A stretch of 47,985 nt of DNA, from positions 97,487 to 145,471 of the forward strand of contig JAEUNX010000082.1 in assembly GCA_016791025.1 (NCBI GenBank). The letters run 5' to 3'. The DNA comes from Zoogloeaceae bacterium (GTDB lineage Bacteria; Pseudomonadota; Gammaproteobacteria; Burkholderiales; Rhodocyclaceae). The notes beneath the pieces are model-generated. The model made no database searches and had not been told where the DNA came from. It saw only the letters and a list, made by a program, of their open reading frames with translations. The position numbers and the translations under genes were made by a program. Shown here piece by piece: positions 9,989 through 18,148 of this stretch. The stretch's first letter is position 1. Every line of letters starts with the position of its first letter.

Positions 9989-10098
9989 GTGGCGCTGCCA
10001 CCTTTCCGGTTGCTATCGCCTCCTCGACCCTCAAGTAATCGACCCTGCCCGCCGAAACAGGGCTAGCGGACGATCCCTGAGGGCACGAGGCGGTTTCC

Positions 10099-11718
10099 TT
10101 GTATCAAATCGAGAACATTACCACCCTGGTAATCGAATCCAATGGCGGCATGCGCTCACAATTGCGCGACATGTTGGCGATGGCCGGCATTACCAAAGTC
10201 CAGTTTGCAGTTGCCGCCGGCGCAGCGGTACGCAAGCTCAGGGACAACGTTTTCGATCTTATTCTCTGTGAATACCATTTAGGGGCAGGCCAGGACGGCC
10301 AACATCTTCTTGAGGACCTCCGCCATAACCGCATCATCCCGCTCGAAACCCTATTCATTATGGTTACTGGCGAGCGTCAATACGAGCGGGTGGTCGGTGC
10401 GGCAGAATTGGCGCCTAGTGACTATATCCTCAAACCCTTCACACCCGACGCCCTCCTGGCCCGTATCCGCCGCTCCCTTGAAAAGCGCGAAGCCTTCATT
10501 CCAGCCTATCAGGCCATTGCAAAGGACGATCTGCGCGGAGCCCTCGACCACTGCCGCGCTGGAGAAGACCGGTTTCCCATCTATCTAATGGATTTCCTCA
10601 GATTGCGGGGACAACTCCACCTTGAAGTCGGTGAGATCGAGGAAGCCCAGATCGTCTACCAGCGAGTCCTGGACGAGCGCGCCGTTCCCTGGGCCAGATT
10701 GGGGCTGGCCAAAACCCTTCACCTACAAAAGCGTTATCAAGAGGCGGAGGAAATTCTTGCCGCGTTAGTGGAAGAAAATGACGCCTTTCTCGACGCCTAC
10801 GACTGGCTCGCCCGCAATCGCAAAGCTGCCGGTACGCCAGAAGGCGCCCGCGAAGCCTTGGCGGTGGCCGTCGCACGCTCTCCCCACCGGATCAATCGGT
10901 TGCGCCAATATGGCGAAGCCTGCCTCGCTCTTGGGGATCACGACGCCGCAGAGCGATCAATGGCAGAGGTCGTGCGCAAGAGCAAGTATTCTGATTTCCG
11001 CGACCCGGAAGATCATGTCCGCCTCGTCCAGGCTCAATTGGCATCCGGAAACATCGAACGCGCTGAGGACACGATCCGGGATCTGGACAAGAGCATGGCT
11101 GGCCTCACAAAAACGCGGATGTGCAAGTCTCTCTCTGCAGCGCTCTACCACGGACAGACAGGCAATGTGGCCATGGCTCAGGCTGCATTGCGCAGTGCGC
11201 TGGAATCCAACCCCACGGAACTCGGTCTTTCCCACAGCCTACGCGGCGAAATCGCAAAGGCCTGCTTCACCCTGGACATGGACGAAGAAGGAACGTCGGT
11301 GGTGATGGATATGATGCGCCACGCCACGGACGGCGAAAGTCTCGAAGCCACGCGAAAGCTCCTTGAATCGCAGGGAAAGGGCAACCTCATTGCTGAGGTG
11401 GACCGACGGCTGCAGACCGAAATCAAGTCCTTGATGGCCGCCGGCGTCGAAAAGGCACAATCCGGGGACTACGAAGGCGCGGTGACAGAAATGATGAACG
11501 CCGTTCGCAAGATGCCCGGCAATATCCACGTCCTATTTAATGCCGCCCTTGCCCTGCTGCGCCACATCGAGCACCGCGGATGGAATGATGGCCTGGCAGC
11601 TGAAGCCCGCACCCTGATTGATCGGGCTCGGCGTCTGGATGCCACCAATCCGCGCCTTGGCGCGCTAACCGACTTCCTGCAAAACCTGCATTCCAAGTAC
11701 GGAATCCGCGCTGCCTAA
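10099..11718 (+). CDS. Degenerate receiver domain plus TPR repeat protein
   Basis: A 539-residue cytoplasmic protein. Residues about 8-130 form a CheY-like receiver and the rest (about 140-530) is a run of tetratricopeptide repeats. The receiver keeps the switch threonine (T90 in IMVTGE) and lysine (K112 in YILKPF), but the phospho-acceptor Asp is glutamate (E58 in LILCEYHLG) and the acidic pair is reduced to E13-S14, so normal phosphorylation looks unlikely. The start is TTG at 10099 with GAGGCGG just upstream; no ATG fits better. TPR-linked receivers occur in many gamma- and betaproteobacteria without an assigned pathway. A protein-interaction scaffold is inferred. Confidence 0.85.
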   Translation: MYQIENITTLVIESNGGMRSQLRDMLAMAGITKVQFAVAAGAAVRKLRDNVFDLILCEYHLGAGQDGQHLLEDLRHNRIIPLETLFIMVTGERQYERVVGAAELAPSDYILKPFTPDALLARIRRSLEKREAFIPAYQAIAKDDLRGALDHCRAGEDRFPIYLMDFLRLRGQLHLEVGEIEEAQIVYQRVLDERAVPWARLGLAKTLHLQKRYQEAEEILAALVEENDAFLDAYDWLARNRKAAGTPEGAREALAVAVARSPHRINRLRQYGEACLALGDHDAAERSMAEVVRKSKYSDFRDPEDHVRLVQAQLASGNIERAEDTIRDLDKSMAGLTKTRMCKSLSAALYHGQTGNVAMAQAALRSALESNPTELGLSHSLRGEIAKACFTLDMDEEGTSVVMDMMRHATDGESLEATRKLLESQGKGNLIAEVDRRLQTEIKSLMAAGVEKAQSGDYEGAVTEMMNAVRKMPGNIHVLFNAALALLRHIEHRGWNDGLAAEARTLIDRARRLDATNPRLGALTDFLQNLHSKYGIRAA

Positions 11719-11789
11719 CAGGGGCAGGTCGGAACGATGTGGCTCCATCCTGCTAGACTCGGAGTCTCGTGTAGCCTTCAGCCTTTCCC

Positions 11790-12158
11790 ATGACACTTCT
11801 GCGCCGTGCCCTGGTTGGAATCAGTCTGCTAGCCATTCTCGCCGGATGGAGCAGTCCCTTCCAGGATCGGCTCGAGTCCATAGCGATTCGCGACCTGCCC
11901 ACCGAGGCCCAAACGACGCTCGGCCTCATTCGACAGGGCGGCCCTTTCCCCTTCCGGCGTGATGGCATTACGTTCGAGAACCGCGAACGCCGGCTCCCTT
12001 CCCGCCCCCGTGGGTTTTACCGTGAATTCACTGTGCCAACCCCAGGCTCCCGCGATCGCGGTGCACGTCGCATTGTGTCGGGCGACAGTCCTCCCAAGGA
12101 GTTCTACTATACCGGCGACCATTACCGAAGTTTTCGCCGAATCGACCCTGAAAAGTGA
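11790..12158 (+). CDS. Secreted barnase-type (N1/T1) ribonuclease
   Basis: A 122-residue protein with an N-terminal signal-like segment (RRALVGISLLAILAGW) and a microbial ribonuclease domain (about 35-119). The barnase catalytic set aligns: Glu79 in FYREFTVP, Arg94 in GARRIV, and His111 in YTGDHYRSF. The motif NRERRLP matches the family substrate loop. It should cleave RNA after guanine once exported. The stop codon lies two bases before the ATG of the barstar-type inhibitor, which fits a toxin/immunity or RNase/inhibitor unit. Whether it acts outside the cell or in the periplasm is not shown by the sequence. Confidence 0.85.
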   Translation: MTLLRRALVGISLLAILAGWSSPFQDRLESIAIRDLPTEAQTTLGLIRQGGPFPFRRDGITFENRERRLPSRPRGFYREFTVPTPGSRDRGARRIVSGDSPPKEFYYTGDHYRSFRRIDPEK

Positions 12159-12160
12159 CC

Positions 12161-12616
12161 ATGCCTCCTGCGCCGAAGCTAAATTTTTCCGAGTTACTTC
12201 TTAGAGCTGACCTTGCCGGAGTCGTCCGCCTCCCCAGCGAGTCCCGCCAAGCGATCGCCGACTCCGCCCGATCTCTCGGCTTCTTTTGGGCGGAGGCCGA
12301 TCTAAGCGGAGTACGCTCCAAAGAGGATTTCCTGGCCGCCATCGCGGAAGCAATGTATTTTCCAGCTTGGTTTGGGGAAAATTGGGACGCATTGGGCGAC
12401 TGCCTCGTCGACATGAGTTGGAGCAATGCAGACGGATACGTGCTCCTCTTACTTGGCGCCGACCAATTCCACGCCCACGCCCCCGATGAGTTCCTCACCG
12501 CGCTCGCCGTTCTCTCTGATGCGTCCGCCACGTGGGCCCATGACGAGGTCCCATTCTGGGTATTCGTGGACCAAGTTGCCGACGGACTCCAGCTGTTAAA
12601 GGCCCAGCCGGATTGA
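12161..12616 (+). CDS. Barstar-family RNase inhibitor
   Basis: A 151-residue cytoplasmic protein whose middle (about 53-140) matches the barstar fold: SKEDFLAAIAEAMYFPAWFG then ENWDALGDCL. The aspartates equivalent to barstar Asp35 and Asp39, which plug the barnase active site, are present (D76 and D80). The N-terminal 50 residues extend beyond classical 89-residue barstar, as in many proteobacterial homologs. The ATG at 12161 is chosen; a GTG at 12155 that would overlap the RNase stop is possible. Its partner is most likely the RNase immediately upstream. It ends 3 bases before nudB. Confidence 0.87.
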   Translation: MPPAPKLNFSELLLRADLAGVVRLPSESRQAIADSARSLGFFWAEADLSGVRSKEDFLAAIAEAMYFPAWFGENWDALGDCLVDMSWSNADGYVLLLLGADQFHAHAPDEFLTALAVLSDASATWAHDEVPFWVFVDQVADGLQLLKAQPD

Positions 12617-12619
12617 TCA

Positions 12620-13084
12620 ATGACGGCCTTGCCCAAAATTCCCCATTCGGTACTGGTGGTGGTCCACACCGCATCGCTAGAATTTCTGTTGTTGGAGCGG
12701 ATTACCCCGGTGGAATTCTGGCAATCGGTCACTGGCAGCCTAGAACCCGGCGAAGATAGCCGGGCCGCGGCGTTGAGAGAACTCACGGAGGAAACTGGCC
12801 TCGTCGCCCCAGGAACCGATGCGCTGACGGACTGGGGACTCTCAAATCGCTTCCCGCTCCCTCAGTCGGCTCTACACCGTTATTCCCCAGGCACCCGATT
12901 CAATGAAGAACGGGTCTTTAGCCTTTGCTGCGATCGACCCTTCAGCCCCCGGCTTGCACCCGATGAACATCGACAAGCAGTCTGGCTTCCATGGCAATTG
13001 GCGATCAAAAAAGGCAGCTCATGGACCAATCGCGACGCCATTCGCCTCGTCGTCAAAGCCACAGAATCCAAGGTGTCACCGTAA
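12620..13084 (+). CDS. nudB: Dihydroneopterin triphosphate diphosphatase (Nudix)
   Basis: A 154-residue Nudix hydrolase. The Nudix box spans residues 39-61: G39, then E45, then RELTEETGL, matching GX5EX7REUXEEXGU. The N-terminus (PHSVLVVVHTASLEFLLLERITPVEFWQSVTGS) is typical of NudB, which removes pyrophosphate from 7,8-dihydroneopterin triphosphate in folate synthesis; nudB commonly lies near aspS in proteobacteria. The gene follows the barstar gene by 3 bases. Its last 9 bases overlap the convergent CWC gene. The folate link also fits pabBC just downstream, though that gene has its own leader. Confidence 0.9.
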   Translation: MTALPKIPHSVLVVVHTASLEFLLLERITPVEFWQSVTGSLEPGEDSRAAALRELTEETGLVAPGTDALTDWGLSNRFPLPQSALHRYSPGTRFNEERVFSLCCDRPFSPRLAPDEHRQAVWLPWQLAIKKGSSWTNRDAIRLVVKATESKVSP

Positions 13085-13294
13085 AATGGGACCGCCCTCT
13101 TGAGCGGTAAAGCGCCGCAGACATTCTTCACACATACATCTCGGTGGGTAACCAAAGGGTAGGGTCTGTAATCGTGGCAGCTTGGTACACCAGCAGGGTT
13201 CAATTCCTGTACTCATCCCACACCTAAATGAATTTCCACATACCGCGCATACCTCCCCACCTCCCCCAACGATTCGGGTTGTTGCATCCACCAT
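13076..13294 (-). CDS. Cysteine-rich CWC family protein
   Basis: A 72-residue protein with eight cysteines: C16-x2-C19-G, C25, C34-W-C36, then C53-x-C55-x2-C58-L. This spacing and the CWC tripeptide define the cysteine-rich CWC family, which probably binds zinc; its function is unknown. The ATG at 13294 is preceded by GAGGAAGAG. It is convergent with nudB (9-base overlap of ends) and divergent from pabBC (114 bases). The motif is too specific for a chance frame. Confidence 0.85.
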   Translation of the reverse strand: MVDATTRIVGGGGEVCAVCGNSFRCGMSTGIEPCWCTKLPRLQTLPFGYPPRCMCEECLRRFTAQEGGPILR

Positions 13295-13408
13295 ACTCTC
13301 TTCCTCGACTCCAAGGGACCACGTGAATTCTGACAGGCAAAAAAGGGCAAACCCACCCAGGAGCCAATCCCCGGTCTATTTCCCTGCCCGTCCCTGCTGC
13401 CCTATTCG

Positions 13409-15235
13409 ATGATCTCACCCGCCATCGATTCCTTCTCCGATGAGCCAATTGCGCTATTCGATGACAACCTCAGTCAGGATGGCGATCTTTTCCTTGATCG
13501 ATTTGCCTGGGCCATCAGTTGTACTTCCCCAGAACACCTCAATTTCTCTTTCCGACTCATCGAAGCGGCTCGCCAGCAGGGCGCCTGGGTTGCAGTCGCC
13601 GCCAGCTACGAACTTGGCCTTGCCTTGGAACCACGACTTCAGCCGCTGCACAAGGCCGGAGGCCCCCCGCTGCTGCAGGCCTGGGTCTTCGGGCGTGGAA
13701 CGCGTCAGACACCCTCAGATACTGAACTCCAACTTGGCGATGCAGTCTCCGCCCTTGGCCCGGATGGCAGTGCTGCCGGCATAGGCGGGCTGCGTAGATC
13801 AATCACTAAAGAAAATTACACCAAGGCCATCCGAACGCTGCATGAAGCCATCGCCAATGGGGAATGCTATCAGGTCAATTTCACCTACCGGTTGCACGGA
13901 GAACTCTGGGGACACCCTATTTCACTATACCGCGCTCTGCGGAGCACTCAACCAAGCCGATATGGCGCCCTGATCCGCCTCCCCCACGGCTACCTTTTGT
14001 CGCGCTCGCCAGAACTATTTGTCAAGCACTCTCACCAGACGCTGACCTGCAAACCAATGAAAGGAACGTCCCCTCCAGACGGCAATCTCGCCAAATCGGA
14101 AAAAGATCTTGCTGAAAACACGATGATCGTGGACCTACTTCGAAATGATCTCGGCCGTTTGGCACCCCCGGGTGCCGTCACAGTGGACAAGCTCTTCGAG
14201 ATTGAGCAGTTTCCGACCCTTCAGCAGATGACATCCACTATCACCGCAAATCAGGTAAAGATGGACCTCAGCGCGATCTTCCGCGCACTCTTTCCTTCTG
14301 GCTCAATTACCGGTGCGCCCAAGATCCGCGCGATGGAAATCATCCACGGACTGGAGACATCACCAAGAGGAATCTATTGCGGTGCCATCGGCTGGATTGC
14401 CCCCACGGGCGATTGGCAACTCAACGTGGCAATTAGGACACTGGAAATTTCCAACGACGGCACCGCGACAGTGGGTGTTGGCAGTGGAATTACTTTTAAT
14501 TCACACGCTTCCGAAGAGTGGGAGGAGTGTCATCTAAAGGAGCGCTTTGTCTTTAATGCACGTTACCCACTTCGGCTAATTGAAACCATGCGGCGCGAAC
14601 GCAATCCCTCAGCCCCCTTCCCCTTCTTGGAAAGTCACCTCAATCGTCTGCGTGCTTCCTCTGAATGGTTTGGCATTCCTTGGGACGAAGCGGCCACTCG
14701 AAAGCGGCTTTTTACCACTGACCCTCGCACCACACATGGAGTCACCAAGGTCCGCGTTACCGTAGATCTCCACGGCAACTTGCAAATTACCGAATCGCCC
14801 CTAGAGGAGCTCGCTCCCAATCAAACCGTCATCATTTCACCCGCCGTTGTTTCTGATGGAAACCGATTATGCCGACACAAGACCACGGTTAGAAATCAAT
14901 ACGAAAAATTCCTTTCCGCCGCAATTGCCGCCGGTCATTTTGATATTTTATTCTTCAACCAACGAGGCGAACTTGTCGAGGGAGCGCGGACTAACATTTT
15001 TCTACAGACGGGACATCAGTTGCTCACACCCCCTCTATCATCTGGCGCCTTGCCAGGCGTCCTGAGGACAAATCTAATTGCGAGCGGCCTAGCGTCAGAG
15101 CGGAAATTGACACGCCACGATCTGCTGACCGCAGATAGAATATTCGTTGGAAATGCATTACGGGGTCTGGTTTCCGTAAAGGTGGCCCACACAATCCTGC
15201 AGAAAAAATCAAATCAAATTATTATCCAGAGCTAA
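13409..15235 (+). CDS. pabB: Fused aminodeoxychorismate synthase I / aminodeoxychorismate lyase
   Basis: A 608-residue fusion of two steps of p-aminobenzoate synthesis. Residues about 1-370 are the chorismate-binding PabB domain, with CYQVNFTYRLHGE, KPMKGTSPPDG, EKDLAENTMIVDLLRNDLGR, and the C-terminal signature GSITGAPKIRAMEIIHGLE and AIRTLE...GVGSGIT. Residues about 385-600 are a class IV PLP aminotransferase fold like PabC (4-amino-4-deoxychorismate lyase); the lysine in HKTTVRNQYEK is the likely PLP lysine. Glutamine amidotransferase (PabA) is not in the window. The gene is convergent with the serine protease, whose end overlaps it by 4 bases. Base composition is visibly richer in A/T than in the 36-48 kb end of the window. 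Confidence 0.93.
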   Translation: MISPAIDSFSDEPIALFDDNLSQDGDLFLDRFAWAISCTSPEHLNFSFRLIEAARQQGAWVAVAASYELGLALEPRLQPLHKAGGPPLLQAWVFGRGTRQTPSDTELQLGDAVSALGPDGSAAGIGGLRRSITKENYTKAIRTLHEAIANGECYQVNFTYRLHGELWGHPISLYRALRSTQPSRYGALIRLPHGYLLSRSPELFVKHSHQTLTCKPMKGTSPPDGNLAKSEKDLAENTMIVDLLRNDLGRLAPPGAVTVDKLFEIEQFPTLQQMTSTITANQVKMDLSAIFRALFPSGSITGAPKIRAMEIIHGLETSPRGIYCGAIGWIAPTGDWQLNVAIRTLEISNDGTATVGVGSGITFNSHASEEWEECHLKERFVFNARYPLRLIETMRRERNPSAPFPFLESHLNRLRASSEWFGIPWDEAATRKRLFTTDPRTTHGVTKVRVTVDLHGNLQITESPLEELAPNQTVIISPAVVSDGNRLCRHKTTVRNQYEKFLSAAIAAGHFDILFFNQRGELVEGARTNIFLQTGHQLLTPPLSSGALPGVLRTNLIASGLASERKLTRHDLLTADRIFVGNALRGLVSVKVAHTILQKKSNQIIIQS

Positions 15236-16059
15236 TCCTTCGCCTCCGCAATTAATTTTCTTAGGTATTTTGCCGGAACCGCGTATGTAATCCCAGACGG
15301 CTGCGACAGAGCATTTTCTTTTGCTCCTTTCACAAAAACCATATTTATAATACCTATAACTCCCCCATTCGTAATTCCGATCAAGGGGCTACCACTATTT
15401 CCTGGGTAGGCAGTTGCGTCCAGCTGGAATACATCATAGCTTTCGCTCAGCCGTCGAACCAAATTGGCACTTAGATCACGTGAATTCGCTGCGGGAGTAC
15501 CGATAGGGGTGATTGCAGATATCATTCCACGGTGAGTGACCGGCCGCATTCCGAGGGCCGCCCCCAACGGAAACCCGGTAAAGAGTATTTCCTCACCTTC
15601 TCGAATTTCGCCGTCTGCACCGATTGCCAAAGCCGGCAACCGGGTGCTACCAGTAAGCTTGAGGAGTGCAAGATCGTGGACGGCATCTACGCGCAACCGG
15701 TTCGCGGTCAGAACATTGATTCTTCCCCCCTCATAAAGCCGTGCGACGACCAATGCCTCCTTCTTTCCCTCATCAATTGAATCTGGAACGACATGGGCGT
15801 TCGTTGCAATCAAAGACCCGTCGCCGACCGCAAAACCTGTCCCACGGAACTGAAAAGAAGGATTTCTCGTTGGCAAGTAGGTCCCGACGGCGACCACGGA
15901 AGGTTTTATATTATTGATTAGCTCGGAGAAATCTGAGGCCGAAGAACCCGCAACAAAAAATACATACCCGACCACAAGAATAAGATACTGCATTCCATGG
16001 CTGATACGTGCAAAGGTATTCAATTTTGAATTACTTTCCCGCAAGCTCAATTGAGACAA
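15232..16059 (-). CDS. HtrA-like trypsin-fold serine protease, exported
   Basis: A trypsin-like peptidase with a full triad, numbered from the longest frame: His89 in IATNAHVV, Asp129 in VHDLALL, and Ser222 in PGNSGSPL. GTGFAV marks the first barrel. No PDZ domain follows, so it is a short HtrA/DegP relative. A hydrophobic segment (MQYLILVVGYVFFVAG) looks like a signal peptide or N-terminal anchor. The start is unsure: TTG at 16059, TTG at 16023 (GGGAAAG upstream) or ATG at 15993; the first overlaps the lytic transglycosylase by 29 bases. It shares a strand and tight spacing with that gene, suggesting a functional pair in the envelope. Confidence 0.88.
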   Translation of the reverse strand: MSQLSLRESNSKLNTFARISHGMQYLILVVGYVFFVAGSSASDFSELINNIKPSVVAVGTYLPTRNPSFQFRGTGFAVGDGSLIATNAHVVPDSIDEGKKEALVVARLYEGGRINVLTANRLRVDAVHDLALLKLTGSTRLPALAIGADGEIREGEEILFTGFPLGAALGMRPVTHRGMISAITPIGTPAANSRDLSANLVRRLSESYDVFQLDATAYPGNSGSPLIGITNGGVIGIINMVFVKGAKENALSQPSGITYAVPAKYLRKLIAEAKD

Positions 16060-16984
16060 AAACCTTGGAAGGCGCTACGAGCGAGGGATTGTAAGGGTGG
16101 TGACTACGAGTAAAAAGCGATTGAATCTTCTCAACATATCCCCTAGTTTCGCGAAATGGAGGTATACCACGATAGCGATCTACCGCCCCCTCCCCCGCAT
16201 TGTAGCCAGCAGCCGCCAAAGCAACATCGCCCTTGAAATACGCCAAGAGCCAGCGCAAATACGCTAGACCACCTTTGACGTTATCTGAAGCGTCGAACGG
16301 GTTCTTTACGTTAAATCTCTCAGCCGTCGCGGGTATGAGCTGCATGACCCCTATGGCATTTTTTGGCGATACAGCAGAGGAATTGAAATTCGATTCAACA
16401 GTAACGATTGCAAGCGCGAGCTTCGGATCAATCTCGAACTTTGGTGCTAGATCGAGCACCAGTTCAACAACTTTCCGCCGCGGCTCCGACATTCCTGACA
16501 TGTACTGAGCGACATCAAATTTCTGGTCTGCCGCGTCGTTCGCCTTTAAACACTCTGGAACGATGCCTAAGTACTCGCCAACAAACTTTGTCACCTTTCC
16601 CGCGTGTTCATGCCCCAAAAAGGCAGCCATGGAAAATAGCGTTGACGCATAGCCATCATCGCGCCCAACCCCTCTTCCATTTGCGTACATCCACCCCAAT
16701 GAATAAAGGGCCTCAGCGTTTCCCTCCCGTGCGGCTCGGCAATAGAGATCAGCGGCCTTGATTAAATCCTTCTCAACACCTTCGCCAAACTCATAACTTC
16801 GGGCCACCTCAAGGCCAGAACCGATACGGAACGCGCCCTGGGCGACAGATTGGGCGCCACAACCACCAACGCTCAATCCATAGCAGGTAAATCCGATTAC
16901 GACTTTCCACAGGATTTTCGATCTTCTGAACGGAGTTCCGTCGGAAGAACCCCGTCCGCTGCCATTCACATGCATATGTTCCAT
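16031..16984 (-). CDS. Sel1-repeat lytic transglycosylase (SLT family 1)
   Basis: A 317-residue exported protein that should cleave peptidoglycan glycan strands. After a hydrophobic stretch (about 26-41), a possible lipobox ends in VGGC42, so it may be a lipoprotein. Residues about 55-125 hold Sel1-like repeats (YEFGEGVEKDLIKAADLY and YANGRGVGRDDGYASTLF). The SLT domain follows, with catalytic Glu197 in VTVESNF, then GVMQLIPATAERF and AAAGYNAGEGAVDRYRG. It reads directly into the serine protease gene. Such enzymes often open the wall for an envelope machine, but no secretion genes are adjacent. Confidence 0.9.
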   Translation of the reverse strand: MEHMHVNGSGRGSSDGTPFRRSKILWKVVIGFTCYGLSVGGCGAQSVAQGAFRIGSGLEVARSYEFGEGVEKDLIKAADLYCRAAREGNAEALYSLGWMYANGRGVGRDDGYASTLFSMAAFLGHEHAGKVTKFVGEYLGIVPECLKANDAADQKFDVAQYMSGMSEPRRKVVELVLDLAPKFEIDPKLALAIVTVESNFNSSAVSPKNAIGVMQLIPATAERFNVKNPFDASDNVKGGLAYLRWLLAYFKGDVALAAAGYNAGEGAVDRYRGIPPFRETRGYVEKIQSLFTRSHHPYNPSLVAPSKVFVSIELAGK

Positions 16985-17101
16985 TCTGCCCTGTACCGAA
17001 AACTTCTAGACCCCCTGGGCCTCTTAGGATGCCAAACTGCAGTTAGGCCGCCCGCGAACTTTATCACCAGCAAAATCTGATTGGACAGCCTACCTATCGA
17101 C

Positions 17102-17130
17102 AGGGGCCCAATGTCGGGCTGACGGCCCCT
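17102..17130 (+). terminator. Terminator-like hairpin upstream of fabI
   Basis: AGGGGCC (17102-17108) pairs with GGCCCCT (17124-17130) across a 15-base loop, followed by CTTTCCC. The U-tract is weak and there is no gene upstream on this strand. An alternative short stem CGACA/TGTCG (17098-17102 with 17112-17116) excludes the first. It might end a small RNA or regulate a longer fabI transcript; this is not established. Confidence 0.35.
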
Positions 17131-17284
17131 CTTTCCCTAGGCAATCCCGCGCAACAACTACGCCATAACGCTGCCCTCTCGCTCCTCCTATAGACGCAAA
17201 CAAAGGCTACCCCCTAGGGACCGCAGCCGTCACCCGTTTAGTCCCTGGACAAGGCCAGACAGTCAGGATGGAGAGACTATTCGG

Positions 17285-17290
17285 TATAAT
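17285..17290 (+). promoter_or_regulatory. fabI minus-10 element
   Basis: A perfect TATAAT lies 29 bases before the fabI ATG. No good minus-35 is seen at the normal spacing. Transcription starting about 7 bases downstream would exclude the upstream ATG at 17268 as the start, in agreement with family alignment. Confidence 0.5.
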
Positions 17291-17318
17291 CGCTGCTCCT
17301 TACTCGGAGATTGCAAAC

Positions 17319-18107
17319 ATGGGTTTCATGGCCGGCAAGCAGGTGCTGATTACCGGATTGCTCAGCAATCGCTCAATTGCGTATGGGATTGCCAAAGCAA
17401 TGCACCGTGAGGGGGCAAAACTCGCCTTCACCTATGCCTCCGATCGCTTCAAAGATCGTGTGGTGAAATTGGCCAGTGAATTTGATTCGTCTCTCGTACT
17501 TCCATGCGACGTCCAAGACGACACTCAAATATCCGATCTGTTTGAGCAACTAGGAAGCGCTTGGTCTGGCCTTGATTCTCTCATTCACTCGATCGCTTAT
17601 GCCCCCAATGAAGCCCTGGAAGGCGACTTCCTAGAGGGCTTTTCCAGGGAATCATTTCGGATTTCCCAAGAGGTCAGTGCCTATAGCTTCCCTGCGATGG
17701 CCAAGGCTGCGAGACCGTTGATGGCGGGTAGAAACGGCTCATTATTGACGATGTCTTACCTCGGCGCCGTGCGAACAATGCCGAATTACAACATAATGGG
17801 TTTGGCCAAAGCCTCTCTTGAAGCGTCAGTGCGTTACTTGGCTGTTTGCCTTGGTCCGGAAGGCACCCGCGTCAATGCAATCTCCGCAGGCCCGATCAAA
17901 ACCTTGGCAGCGTCAGGCATCGGTAGCTTTGGGCGACTTCTTTCATTCAATGAAAGGAACGCTCCTTTGCGTCGCAACGTCACCATTGAAGAGGTCGGCA
18001 ATGCAGCGGCCTTCCTTTCCTCTGATTTAGCCTCCGGAATTACCGGAGAAGTAATGTATGTCGACGGTGGCTTCAACACCACAGCACTCGGGAATGCCGA
18101 TGCCTAA
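17319..18107 (+). CDS. fabI: Enoyl-[acyl-carrier-protein] reductase FabI
   Basis: NADH-dependent reductase of the last step of each fatty-acid elongation cycle, and the target of triclosan. The 262 residues begin [25 protein letters not shown], the usual FabI start with the nucleotide-binding loop. The catalytic pair is Tyr157 and Lys164 (YNIMGLAK), with Tyr147 also conserved. [12 protein letters not shown] and the C-terminal [13 protein letters not shown] are typical. The ATG at 17319 has CGGAG upstream; an in-frame ATG at 17268 lies before the minus-10 box and is rejected. It is convergent with ppiD. Confidence 0.97.
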   Translation: MGFMAGKQVLITGLLSNRSIAYGIAKAMHREGAKLAFTYASDRFKDRVVKLASEFDSSLVLPCDVQDDTQISDLFEQLGSAWSGLDSLIHSIAYAPNEALEGDFLEGFSRESFRISQEVSAYSFPAMAKAARPLMAGRNGSLLTMSYLGAVRTMPNYNIMGLAKASLEASVRYLAVCLGPEGTRVNAISAGPIKTLAASGIGSFGRLLSFNERNAPLRRNVTIEEVGNAAAFLSSDLASGITGEVMYVDGGFNTTALGNADA

Positions 18108-18148
18108 ACAGCGCCCCGGCTAAGAACGATCTTGGTAGGCGCTCTGCT

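Larger units (their letters stand above)
16985..17318. other. Intergenic region between divergent lytic transglycosylase and fabI
   Basis: About 334 bases with no convincing gene. It should carry the promoters of both divergent genes. A GC-rich hairpin lies at 17102-17130 and a good minus-10 box for fabI at 17285-17290. The remainder shows no repeat or RNA gene that I recognise. Confidence 0.6.

Noticed and set aside
13170-13222. T-arm-like sequence (GCAGGGTTCAATTCCTGT) suggesting a tRNA
   Set aside because: No matching acceptor, D-arm or anticodon arm at correct spacing; the bases are explained by the minus-strand CWC protein gene.
17268-17318. Upstream ATG for fabI
   Set aside because: It lies before the TATAAT box and adds residues absent from FabI proteins.
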